A stretch of DNA of 15,006 nt, from contig NZUB01000045.1 of assembly GCA_002696965.1 (NCBI GenBank), forward strand, positions 1 through 15,006, written 5' to 3'. The stretch is from Flavobacteriales bacterium (GTDB lineage: Bacteria; Bacteroidota; Bacteroidia; Flavobacteriales; TMED113). This document shows, in pieces, positions 8,260-15,006 of this stretch. Under the pieces are notes generated by a model. It was not told where the DNA came from. It worked only from the letters and a program-made list of their open reading frames with translations, and did no database searches. Position 1 is the first letter of the stretch. Each line of letters begins with the position of its first letter. A program made the position numbers and the translations under genes.

Positions 8260-9218
8260 ATAATAGTCAAGATATAAAGCTGATAGATCAATTAGTTTCT
8301 AAATACACAGCTACAAATAATGAAATATCTCAAATTATCGTTGGGCAAAATCAAGCTATCAAGCAAATTTTAAGTACTATTTTTGTTGGTGGTCACGCTT
8401 TATTAATAGGAGTTCCTGGCTTAGCAAAAACTCTATTAGTAAATACTATATCTCAGATACTTGGTCTTCACTTTAATCGTATTCAATTTACTCCTGACTT
8501 GATGCCTTCAGATATTATAGGTAGTGATGTTTTAGATAAAGAAAGGCAATTTAAGTTTATAAAAGGACCTGTTTTTTGTAATATCTTATTAGCAGATGAA
8601 ATTAATCGAACTCCCCCTAAAACTCAATCTGCTTTACTTGAAGCTATGCAAGAAAAAACAATTACTGTTGGTGGTCAAAAACATCAACTTTCTTTTCCTT
8701 TTTTTGTTTTAGCTACACAAAATCCAATTGAACAAGAGGGAACATATCCTTTACCTGAAGCACAATTAGATAGATTTATGTATAGTATTTTTTTAGATTA
8801 TCCAACTGTTAAAGAAGAAATTGATATAGTGAAAAAAACTACGTTATCAGCCATGTCTGAAGTGCAAGCATTATTTACGATTGAAGAAATTTTAAAATAC
8901 CAAAAGTTGATTTTAGAAATACCCGTTAATAATAATGTTATTCAATATGCTGTTGAATTAGTACATAAAACCAGACCAAATCGTGCAGGCTCTTCAGATT
9001 ACATTAATAAGTATATTAGTTTTGGAGCTGGACCAAGAGCCTCACAATACTTAGTATTAGGTGCTAAGATCAATGCTATATTAGCAGGTAAGTATTCACC
9101 TGATATTGAAGATGTTAAACAAGTTGCTTCTTGGGTGTTAGCACATCGTTTGGTTAAAAATTATAAGGCTGAATCAGAAGGTGTTTCTACTAATGAAATT
9201 ATTAAAAATCTACTTTAA
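8256..9218 (+). CDS. moxR: MoxR-family AAA+ ATPase
   Basis: Cytosolic AAA+ ATPase of the MoxR group, 320 aa, normal length. MoxR proteins act as chaperone-like remodelers, often paired with von Willebrand A-domain or DUF58 partners. Walker A is GVPGLAKT (52-59). Walker B is LLADEIN (111-117), followed by the family signature RTPPKTQSALLEAMQE. Sensor 1 is ATQNP (153-157), followed by EGTYPLPEAQLDRF. The GAGPRASQYL block near 267-276 is typical of the C-terminal lid. The start overlaps the surA stop (ATGA). Its last nine bases overlap the convergent meaB gene. No DUF58 or VWA gene follows in this window, so the target is unknown; co-transcription with envelope foldases hints at an envelope-related job. 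Confidence 0.93.
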   Translation: MNNSQDIKLIDQLVSKYTATNNEISQIIVGQNQAIKQILSTIFVGGHALLIGVPGLAKTLLVNTISQILGLHFNRIQFTPDLMPSDIIGSDVLDKERQFKFIKGPVFCNILLADEINRTPPKTQSALLEAMQEKTITVGGQKHQLSFPFFVLATQNPIEQEGTYPLPEAQLDRFMYSIFLDYPTVKEEIDIVKKTTLSAMSEVQALFTIEEILKYQKLILEIPVNNNVIQYAVELVHKTRPNRAGSSDYINKYISFGAGPRASQYLVLGAKINAILAGKYSPDIEDVKQVASWVLAHRLVKNYKAESEGVSTNEIIKNLL

Positions 9219-10160
9219 AGATAATTTGTTTAATATATCTAATGCTTTTTTTCTAGGGTTTTTTGGGGGTTTTTTTTGAGATTCTGCTATTATTTTTTGG
9301 AATCTGCTGTTTTGTTTTAACTTTTCTAACCAACCCGCTTTGAGTATTTTTTCTAACCAAATTCCATTTTGTTTTTCTCTGTTTATTTGGATTTTATTAT
9401 TATTCCATTTTGCATTAAAAATCGACTCAATTTGATTCCATATTTTTTTAATATTTAGCTTTTTTAATGCCGAGCATGTAAATACATATTGTGTTTTATT
9501 ACTTGTTATTTGTAAATGATTCTCTAAGTTGAATTTAACCTGTTTAGCTTTTTCTATGTTTAAATCCATTTTATTAATTACTATAATATCACTTAATTCT
9601 AAAACTCCTTTTTTTATAAATTGTAAATCATCTCCATTTTCACTCAATGTTAAGTATAAAAATAAATCGGTCATTAATTGAACTGATATTTCAGATTGTC
9701 CTACACCGACAGTTTCAATTAAGATAATTTCATAACCAGCAGCTTCACATAATGTTATAATATCTTTTGTGCTATTATGCACTCCCCCTAATTGTCCTTT
9801 ATTTGGAGAAGGTCTGATAAATGCTAATTCATGGTTTGATAATTTCTGCATTCGAGTTTTGTCTCCTAATATACTTCCTTTAGATATTGTGCTACTTGGG
9901 TCAATAGTTAGTATAGCTATTTTATGTTTTTGTTTTATTAAATGTAAACCCAGTGCTTCAATAAAAGTACTTTTACCTACCCCGGGAGTTCCGCTAATTC
10001 CAATACGGATAGATTTTGATTTGTAATTAAGACATTCTTCTATTAATTCTGAGGCTAATTCTTGATCTTTAACTAGTGAGCTTTCAATTAAAGTAATTGC
10101 TTTACTTAAAATGGCCCTATTATTGGTTTTGACACCTTTTATATATTCTGCTATCTTCAT
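9210..10160 (-). CDS. meaB: MeaB/ArgK-type G protein, methylmalonyl-CoA mutase chaperone
   Basis: P-loop GTPase of the MeaB family (human MMAA), which protects methylmalonyl-CoA mutase and gates cofactor loading and repair. It has 316 aa, near the family's usual length. Walker A is GTPGVGKS (57-64). Family blocks are TIDPSST (85-91), GDKTRM (99-104), RPSPNKGQLGGV (116-127) and ETVGVGQSE (149-157). The guanine-specificity motif is NKMD (196-199), with TCSALK as the likely G5 loop. The last 30 residues are basic and encoded by long A and C runs (KKPPKNPRKK). The ATG lies 4 bases after the mutase stop, behind an AAAGAG that can act as a weak ribosome binding site. Adjacency to the mutase confirms the role. 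The stop codon lies within the end of the convergent moxR. Confidence 0.95.
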   Translation of the reverse strand: MKIAEYIKGVKTNNRAILSKAITLIESSLVKDQELASELIEECLNYKSKSIRIGISGTPGVGKSTFIEALGLHLIKQKHKIAILTIDPSSTISKGSILGDKTRMQKLSNHELAFIRPSPNKGQLGGVHNSTKDIITLCEAAGYEIILIETVGVGQSEISVQLMTDLFLYLTLSENGDDLQFIKKGVLELSDIIVINKMDLNIEKAKQVKFNLENHLQITSNKTQYVFTCSALKKLNIKKIWNQIESIFNAKWNNNKIQINREKQNGIWLEKILKAGWLEKLKQNSRFQKIIAESQKKPPKNPRKKALDILNKLSLK

Positions 10161-10164
10161 CTCT

Positions 10165-13158
10165 TTAAATTAATTCATTTAATATATCTAGAGCTGCTTC
10201 TACTACGATGGTTCCGGGGCCAAATATTTTTCTTACACCTTTGTTTTTTAAGTATTGATAGTCTTTTTTAGGTATAATGCCTCCCGCTATAATCATAATA
10301 CTGCTATTTCCAAGTACTTTTAATTGTTGAATTAAACTTGGTATTAGTGTTTTATGACCTCCTGCTAATGAAGATATCCCAATAATATGCACGTCATTTT
10401 CTATAGCTTGTTTTGCAATTTCTTTGGGTGTTTGAAAAAGTGGAGCAATATCAACATCAAAACCTATATCTGCAAAACTAGTCGCTATAATTTTGACACC
10501 TCTGTCATGTCCATCTTGACCTAGTTTTGCTGTTAAAATTCGTGGTCTACGTCCATATTTTTGTTTGAATTTTTCGGTTAATTTTTGGGCTATGATAAAT
10601 TGAGAGTTCTTATTTTGTTCCATGGCATAAATTCCTGAATTTATTATTGTGTTTGCTTCGTAGCGTCCAAATACTTTTTCACAAGCCATAGATATTTCAC
10701 CTAAAGTTGCTTTGTTTTCTGCAGCTTCTATGGCTAGTGAAAGTAAATTAATTTTGTCTGATAAACATCCTTTTGATAATTTATTCAAGTACTTATTTAC
10801 TAATTGTTCATTTCTATTTTTTTTGATTTTATTAAGTTTTTTTATTTGAGTTTTTTGAACTAGTTTATTGTTAATATCTAGAATTTCTATATCCTCATAT
10901 TCATTATCTTGAAAGCAATTTAGTCCAATAATTAGATTTTTAGCATTATCAATACTTGCTTGTCTTTTGATTGCAGATGCTTCTATTTTAAGTTTAGGAA
11001 TGCCTTTTTCAATTGCCTTAGACATACCTCCTGCTTTTTCAATTTCTTTAATGTGTTTTTTGGCTTTTTGCAATATTTCTTGCGTGAGTATTTCCAAATA
11101 ATATGAACCACCAAATGGATCAATAGTTTGACATATATCAGTTTGTTCTTGTAAGAATAACTGTGTGTCTCTTGCTATTTTTGCAGAATTTTCAGTAGGT
11201 AAACTCATTGCTTCATCTAAAGCATTTGTATGCAATGATTGTGTGCCTGCAATTGTAGCAGCTATAGCCTCTATAGTCGTCCGTGTAATATTGTTTTGTG
11301 GATTTTGTGCAATTAGACTCCAACCAGAAGTTTGACAATGAGATCTCAACATCATGGATTTAGGGTTTTCGGGGTGAAAATTCTGCATGATTTCTGCCCA
11401 CAATATTCTAGCAGCTCGTATTTTAGCAATTTCTGTAAAAAAGTTCATTCCGACTCCCCAAAAGAATGATAGTCTTGGTGCAAAATCATCTATTTTTAAT
11501 CCTGCTTGAAGCCCTGTTCTTACATATTCTAAACCATCAGATAGTGTATATGCAATTTCAAGATCTGCACTTGCACCTGCTTCTAGCATATGGTATCCAC
11601 TTACACTGATACTGTTAAATTTTGGCATATTTTTCGAAGTATACTTAAATATGTCACTAACAATTCGCATAGATGGTTTTGGTGGGTATATGTATGTGTT
11701 TCGAACCATAAATTCTTTGAGTATGTCATTTTGTATTGTGCCGCTTATTTTGGATAGTGCTATTTTTTTTCTTTTTGCAACCACAATAAAAAAAGCCATA
11801 ATTGGTAGAATCGCACCATTCATGGTCATGGATACAGATGTTTTTGCTAAATCAATACCATCAAATAATCTTTCCATATCTTCTACACTGTCAATAGCTA
11901 CACCTGCTTTTCCAACATCTCCAGATACTCTTGGATGGTTAGAGTCGTATCCTCTATGAGTAGGTAAGTCAAAAGCAACTGAAAGTCCACTTTGTCCAGC
12001 TTTTAGGTTTTTTTTATAAAATTTATTTGATTCTTCAGCCGTTGAAAATCCCGCGTATTGACGAATAGTCCATTTTTTATTACAATACATTGTTGTATAT
12101 GGACCTCTTAAGAAAGGAGGTGTACCTGCTCCAAAATCTAAATGTTTAACATTTTTTATATCATTGGAAGAATATTTTGATTTTAATTTTATGCCTTCAG
12201 AGGCGTTCCATGATATATTGCGATGTTTTAATTTTTCTTTCTTTTGATAGCCATTTGTATATTCCTGTGTTATTTTTTCAATTAAAAAACTTCCGTTTAA
12301 ACTATCAGAAACTTTATTTAAAAATGATTCATGTTTTAAGATTAATTGTTGTTGAATATTTAATTTATTTTCAATCTTTGAATTCATTATTAATGAATTA
12401 CAGCCGCCTAAAATTGACCCAATTGATTTAACACATGACTCTATTAAAGAGTGGTATTTGTTATTTTTCACCTTAATAACACACTCTATATATGGGGATA
12501 TTTTGAATTTTTTTTCAAAATTAATTCTAAATGCTCTTAAGTAACCAATTTCACTTAAAAAAAAACTACTTGGTTGATAAGTAAATAAGATGTGTTTTGG
12601 ATTGTAATAATTTGTTGGTTTTTTTTTATTAAATGATTCTATGTCAATTTGAATATAATGGAATTTAGGAAGTAGTTTTATGTATTGATTATAGTCTTTT
12701 TTTGAAATCTTTTTCTGATAAAAGGAACCAACGAGTTTTTTTGAGTTAATCTGTCTTTTTTTTGCTATTGCTAATAGAGAATTAATAAGAAAATCTATTT
12801 TTTTAATTTTTTTAAAATTTAATTTAATAATGTCGATTTGGATATCTTTTAGGATGACCTCTAAATTATGGTCTTTAAAATTTAAAAAAGTAATAGAATT
12901 TACTCCCATCTTTAATAATTTTAAAGCCTCTTTATTGGCTTTTTTTTCTGAACTTATATCAATTTCAGCGGTTATTTTCCAGTTGCTATTTTTATCAAAG
13001 GTATTGGTTTTTTCTATTTCATTTTGAAAATAAATTGGGTCAAATATTTTGTTTTTAAATTGAATTTTAAAGTCTCTTTTTTTTATGCTTTTACACCAAT
13101 CCTTTTTTGTTTGTTTTGCAAATCCAGGTGTGTTAGAAAATAATTTAATTTTTTTCAT
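10165..13158 (-). CDS. mutB: Methylmalonyl-CoA mutase, single-chain fusion of a reduced MutA-like half to a complete MutB
   Basis: Adenosylcobalamin enzyme interconverting methylmalonyl-CoA and succinyl-CoA, 997 aa in one uninterrupted frame. Residues about 1-310 are small-subunit-like: NWKITAEIDIS (59-69), MGVNSITFLNF (84-94), FFLSEIGYLRAFR (199-211), ILGGCNSL (249-256) and QQLILKHESFLNKV (270-283). From about 317 it is a full MutB: GAGTPPFLRGPY (343-354), TIRQYAGFSTAEES (364-377), FDLPTHRGYDSNHPRV (396-411). Using P. shermanii numbering plus 279, Tyr89, Gln197, Arg207 and His244 fall on Tyr368, Gln476, Arg486 and His523, all present. The C-terminal B12 domain has DGHDRG (882-887), with His884 as cobalt ligand, plus SLAGGH (930-935) and IFGPGT (978-983). 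The MutA half lacks its own B12 domain. It starts 5 bases after ftsB and is followed by meaB; no cobalamin riboswitch fits in these gaps. Confidence 0.95.
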   Translation of the reverse strand: MKKIKLFSNTPGFAKQTKKDWCKSIKKRDFKIQFKNKIFDPIYFQNEIEKTNTFDKNSNWKITAEIDISSEKKANKEALKLLKMGVNSITFLNFKDHNLEVILKDIQIDIIKLNFKKIKKIDFLINSLLAIAKKRQINSKKLVGSFYQKKISKKDYNQYIKLLPKFHYIQIDIESFNKKKPTNYYNPKHILFTYQPSSFFLSEIGYLRAFRINFEKKFKISPYIECVIKVKNNKYHSLIESCVKSIGSILGGCNSLIMNSKIENKLNIQQQLILKHESFLNKVSDSLNGSFLIEKITQEYTNGYQKKEKLKHRNISWNASEGIKLKSKYSSNDIKNVKHLDFGAGTPPFLRGPYTTMYCNKKWTIRQYAGFSTAEESNKFYKKNLKAGQSGLSVAFDLPTHRGYDSNHPRVSGDVGKAGVAIDSVEDMERLFDGIDLAKTSVSMTMNGAILPIMAFFIVVAKRKKIALSKISGTIQNDILKEFMVRNTYIYPPKPSMRIVSDIFKYTSKNMPKFNSISVSGYHMLEAGASADLEIAYTLSDGLEYVRTGLQAGLKIDDFAPRLSFFWGVGMNFFTEIAKIRAARILWAEIMQNFHPENPKSMMLRSHCQTSGWSLIAQNPQNNITRTTIEAIAATIAGTQSLHTNALDEAMSLPTENSAKIARDTQLFLQEQTDICQTIDPFGGSYYLEILTQEILQKAKKHIKEIEKAGGMSKAIEKGIPKLKIEASAIKRQASIDNAKNLIIGLNCFQDNEYEDIEILDINNKLVQKTQIKKLNKIKKNRNEQLVNKYLNKLSKGCLSDKINLLSLAIEAAENKATLGEISMACEKVFGRYEANTIINSGIYAMEQNKNSQFIIAQKLTEKFKQKYGRRPRILTAKLGQDGHDRGVKIIATSFADIGFDVDIAPLFQTPKEIAKQAIENDVHIIGISSLAGGHKTLIPSLIQQLKVLGNSSIMIIAGGIIPKKDYQYLKNKGVRKIFGPGTIVVEAALDILNELI

Positions 13159-13163
13159 ATTAT

Positions 13164-13472
13164 TTATTCAATCATAAAAATTTCCTCATTTTTCTTTGAT
13201 AGAAACATTTTTTCTCTAAAATATTTTTCTAGTTCTTCAGATAGTGTGTCTTGTGATAGAATTTGAATTAACTCTAAGTCTTTTTCTATTTCATTGCTAT
13301 AGTATTTAATGTCTTTTTCTATTTTTTTAATTTGTCGTTCTTTTTTTATTTGATTTTTGATTGAGTGGGTATCAAAAAAAGCTATCCAGATAAAAAATAA
13401 AAATCCAGATAAAAAATATTTATTTTTTAACCATTTAGGTGTTATTAGATAAAGCTTTTTAAGTTTATTCAT
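13164..13472 (-). CDS. ftsB: FtsB/DivIC-type septum formation initiator protein
   Basis: Small bitopic divisome protein, 102 aa, a typical size. It has a short basic cytosolic N-terminus, one membrane helix at about 19-34 (YFLSGFLFFIWIAFFD), then a Lys/Glu-rich coiled coil at about 36-72. It ends with the family block EKYFREKMFLSKKNEEIF (82-99), close to the AREKY.. KKENE..F pattern common in FtsB/DivIC proteins. The protein would bridge FtsL-like and FtsQ-like partners at the division site, with the coiled coil outside the inner membrane. Its ATG overlaps the pruA stop (ATGA, 13469-13472) and the mutase follows 5 bases later, so it is embedded in a metabolic operon. Confidence 0.88.
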   Translation of the reverse strand: MNKLKKLYLITPKWLKNKYFLSGFLFFIWIAFFDTHSIKNQIKKERQIKKIEKDIKYYSNEIEKDLELIQILSQDTLSEELEKYFREKMFLSKKNEEIFMIE

Positions 13473-15006
13473 TTTTCTAAAAATGGATATCTATAATTTT
13501 TTTCTGGTAAAAAGTTCTCTTTTATTGTTCTTGGAGAAACCCATCTTAATAGATTAAGATAGGATCCAGCTTTATCATTTGTGCCTGATGATCTTCCACC
13601 CCCAAATGGTTGTTGTGATACAACAGCCCCAGTAGGTTTGTCATTAATATAAAAATTACCTGCTGCCATTTTTAAGTATTTGAGACTTTCATTAATGATA
13701 TTTCTGTTTTTTGAAAATATAGCTCCTGTTAATCCGTATTCAGATGTTTCATCTATTATTTTGAGTGTTTTTTGAAAATCTTTATCCTCATATATATAGA
13801 TTGTTAAGATAGGGCCAAATAACTCTTCCTCCATTGTAAAAAAATTAGCTTTTTTGGTAACTATTACTGTTGGTTGAATAAAATAACCTACACTTTTATC
13901 TACTTTACCTCCAAAAATAATTTTAGCAAATTTATTTTGTTTCACTTTTTTAATCACTTTATTTAATTTGTCGAATGATTGTTCATGAATCACAGCATTC
14001 ATAAAGTGTGAAAAATCTTCGGGGTCGCCAACAGAAATTGTTTTTAATTCTTTTATTAGTTCATTTTGAATACTTTTCCATTGACTTTTAGGTAAATAAG
14101 CTCTTGATGCCGCAGAGCATTTCTGACCTTGATATTCAAATGCTCCTCTTATTAGTGCGGTTACTACTTCTTTAATGTTCGCAGAATTATGTGCTAGGAT
14201 AAAATCTTTTCCGCCTGTTTCACCTACAATTCTGGGATAGTTTTTATATAAATGAATATTATTTCCTATTGTTTTCCAAATATCTTTAAACACTTTTGTT
14301 GAGCCAGTAAAATGAACACCAGCGAAATTAGGATGTTTAAATACTACGTTACTAGCTGTAATAGGGTTTGTATATATTACATTAATGACTCCTTCAGGAA
14401 GACCAGCTTCTTTAAGTAAATTAATTATGACCTTAGTTGAGTAAATTTGACTTTCGGATGGTTTCCACACTATTGTGTTACCCATTAAGGCGGGAGCAAT
14501 ACATAAATTTGCAGCAATTGATGTGAAATTAAAAGGTGTAATTGCAAATATAAAGCCTTCCAATGATCGGTATTCCATTTTATTCCATATTCCTTTTGAA
14601 GATTCAGGTTGATTCTGATAAATTTCACTAGCAAATTTGACATTAAAATTTAAAAAATCAATTAATTCACATGCTGCATCAATTTCTGCTTGAAATATAT
14701 TTTTAGATTGTCCAATCATGGTAGCTGCATTTATTTTTTGTCTGAAGGGCCCAGCAAGTAATTCGGCAGCTTTCAAAAAAATAGATGCTCTCGAATAAAA
14801 ATCCATGGACTCCCAATCACTTTTTGCTTGTAAGGCCGAAGTAATTGCCTTGTGCACATGTGTTTTGTTGCCTTCGTAATATTTGCCAACAATATGCTTG
14901 TTTTTGTGAGGAGGATATATGTGTTTTGTGTTCCCTGATTTGACATTTTTCCCATTAATAAACATTGGTATGTCAACTACTTTATTCATTAATTTATTGT
15001 ATTCTA
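13469..15006 (-). CDS. pruA: L-glutamate gamma-semialdehyde (P5C) dehydrogenase, N-terminus beyond window
   Basis: NAD-dependent aldehyde dehydrogenase oxidising glutamate semialdehyde/P5C to glutamate, the second step of proline catabolism. The ATG at 14989 is probably an internal Met. The frame stays open to the window edge, reading EYNKL before it, which continues the conserved P5CDH stretch YNK...DIPMFI. The usual N-terminal segment should therefore lie to the right. Counting from that Met, the general base is Glu257 (VGETGGKD) and the nucleophile Cys291 (YQGQKCSAASR). Other blocks are TPFNFTSIAANL (151-162), the NAD-binding WKPSES (175-180), FTGSTKVF (227-234), EELFGPILTIY near 390, and PFGGGRSSGTNDK near 463. 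It appears complete and active apart from the missing start. It heads the visible part of the ftsB-mutase-meaB operon. Confidence 0.95.
   Translation of the reverse strand, partial: EYNKLMNKVVDIPMFINGKNVKSGNTKHIYPPHKNKHIVGKYYEGNKTHVHKAITSALQAKSDWESMDFYSRASIFLKAAELLAGPFRQKINAATMIGQSKNIFQAEIDAACELIDFLNFNVKFASEIYQNQPESSKGIWNKMEYRSLEGFIFAITPFNFTSIAANLCIAPALMGNTIVWKPSESQIYSTKVIINLLKEAGLPEGVINVIYTNPITASNVVFKHPNFAGVHFTGSTKVFKDIWKTIGNNIHLYKNYPRIVGETGGKDFILAHNSANIKEVVTALIRGAFEYQGQKCSAASRAYLPKSQWKSIQNELIKELKTISVGDPEDFSHFMNAVIHEQSFDKLNKVIKKVKQNKFAKIIFGGKVDKSVGYFIQPTVIVTKKANFFTMEEELFGPILTIYIYEDKDFQKTLKIIDETSEYGLTGAIFSKNRNIINESLKYLKMAAGNFYINDKPTGAVVSQQPFGGGRSSGTNDKAGSYLNLLRWVSPRTIKENFLPEKNYRYPFLEK

Noticed and set aside
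9769..10026. 85-aa open frame on the plus strand antisense to meaB
   Set aside because: It is the reverse complement of the conserved GTPase core; no initiation context or recognisable domain.
12111..12121. Strong Shine-Dalgarno-like AAGAAAGGAGG on the plus strand
   Set aside because: It is the complement of codons for conserved PPFLRG in MutB and is not followed by a credible gene.
12205..12261. Assembly error or missed stop producing an artificial mutase fusion
   Set aside because: The region reads through without a stop and both sides keep subunit-like sequence in one frame. I found no duplicated or foreign sequence at the junction, though read-level confirmation is not possible here.
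11651..13027. Plus-strand open frames at 11651-11959, 12177-12431 and 12830-13027
   Set aside because: All are antisense to the mutase frame, with no family similarity; the mutase frame has conserved catalytic residues and explains the region.
14773..14976. 67-aa minus-strand open frame overlapping the pruA N-terminal region
   Set aside because: It is a different frame of pruA with no coding motifs; pruA clearly occupies the segment.
1..15006. tRNA, rRNA, CRISPR arrays, insertion sequences, defence or phage genes
   Set aside because: No cloverleaf-like sequence, regular spaced repeats, transposase motifs or terminal inverted repeats were visible, and nearly every base is assigned to a housekeeping-type gene.

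Overview
The window looks like chromosome from an AT-rich member of the Bacteroidota, most likely a marine, streamlined flavobacterium-type genome. This rests on a subtilase with a C-terminal type IX secretion (T9SS) sorting domain, start codons with little or no Shine-Dalgarno sequence, a TAnnTTTG promoter motif before guaB, lysine- and asparagine-rich proteins, a flavobacterial-looking set of periplasmic foldases, and a methylmalonyl-CoA mutase/MeaB operon. Coding density is extreme: after start-site correction the longest gap between genes is 56 bases, several genes overlap by 4-9 bases, and no stretch over 300 bases lacks a gene. I see no tRNA, rRNA, CRISPR array, insertion sequence or attachment site.

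Plus strand, 1-9218. A secreted S8 subtilase, cut by the left window edge, overlaps a FabK/nitronate-monooxygenase-like flavoenzyme. A short gap with a candidate promoter precedes guaB (IMP dehydrogenase). Then follow three exported proteins in near-contiguous order: a 709-aa double-parvulin peptidyl-prolyl isomerase, a 277-aa probable lipoprotein without a visible parvulin domain, and a SurA-like double-parvulin chaperone. The last gene is a MoxR-type AAA+ ATPase. The foldase trio presumably handles periplasmic and outer-membrane protein traffic.

Minus strand, 15006-9210 (read right to left). pruA (P5C dehydrogenase, cut by the right window edge) overlaps ftsB/divIC by ATGA. Then come a 997-aa methylmalonyl-CoA mutase and meaB, its G-protein chaperone. 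Spacers are 4-5 bases, so this looks like one transcript. Functionally it joins proline/P5C oxidation, a divisome membrane protein and the propionyl-CoA/succinyl-CoA branch.

The most unusual feature is the mutase. Bacterial MutAB enzymes normally have separate small (MutA) and large (MutB) subunits. Here one reading frame carries a shrunken, lysine-rich MutA-like half of about 310 residues. It is joined directly to a complete MutB with all recognised catalytic residues and the cobalamin motif. Three blocks of the MutA-like half align in order with the matching blocks of the MutB half. The two operons converge with a 9-base overlap of their final codons and no recognisable terminator.
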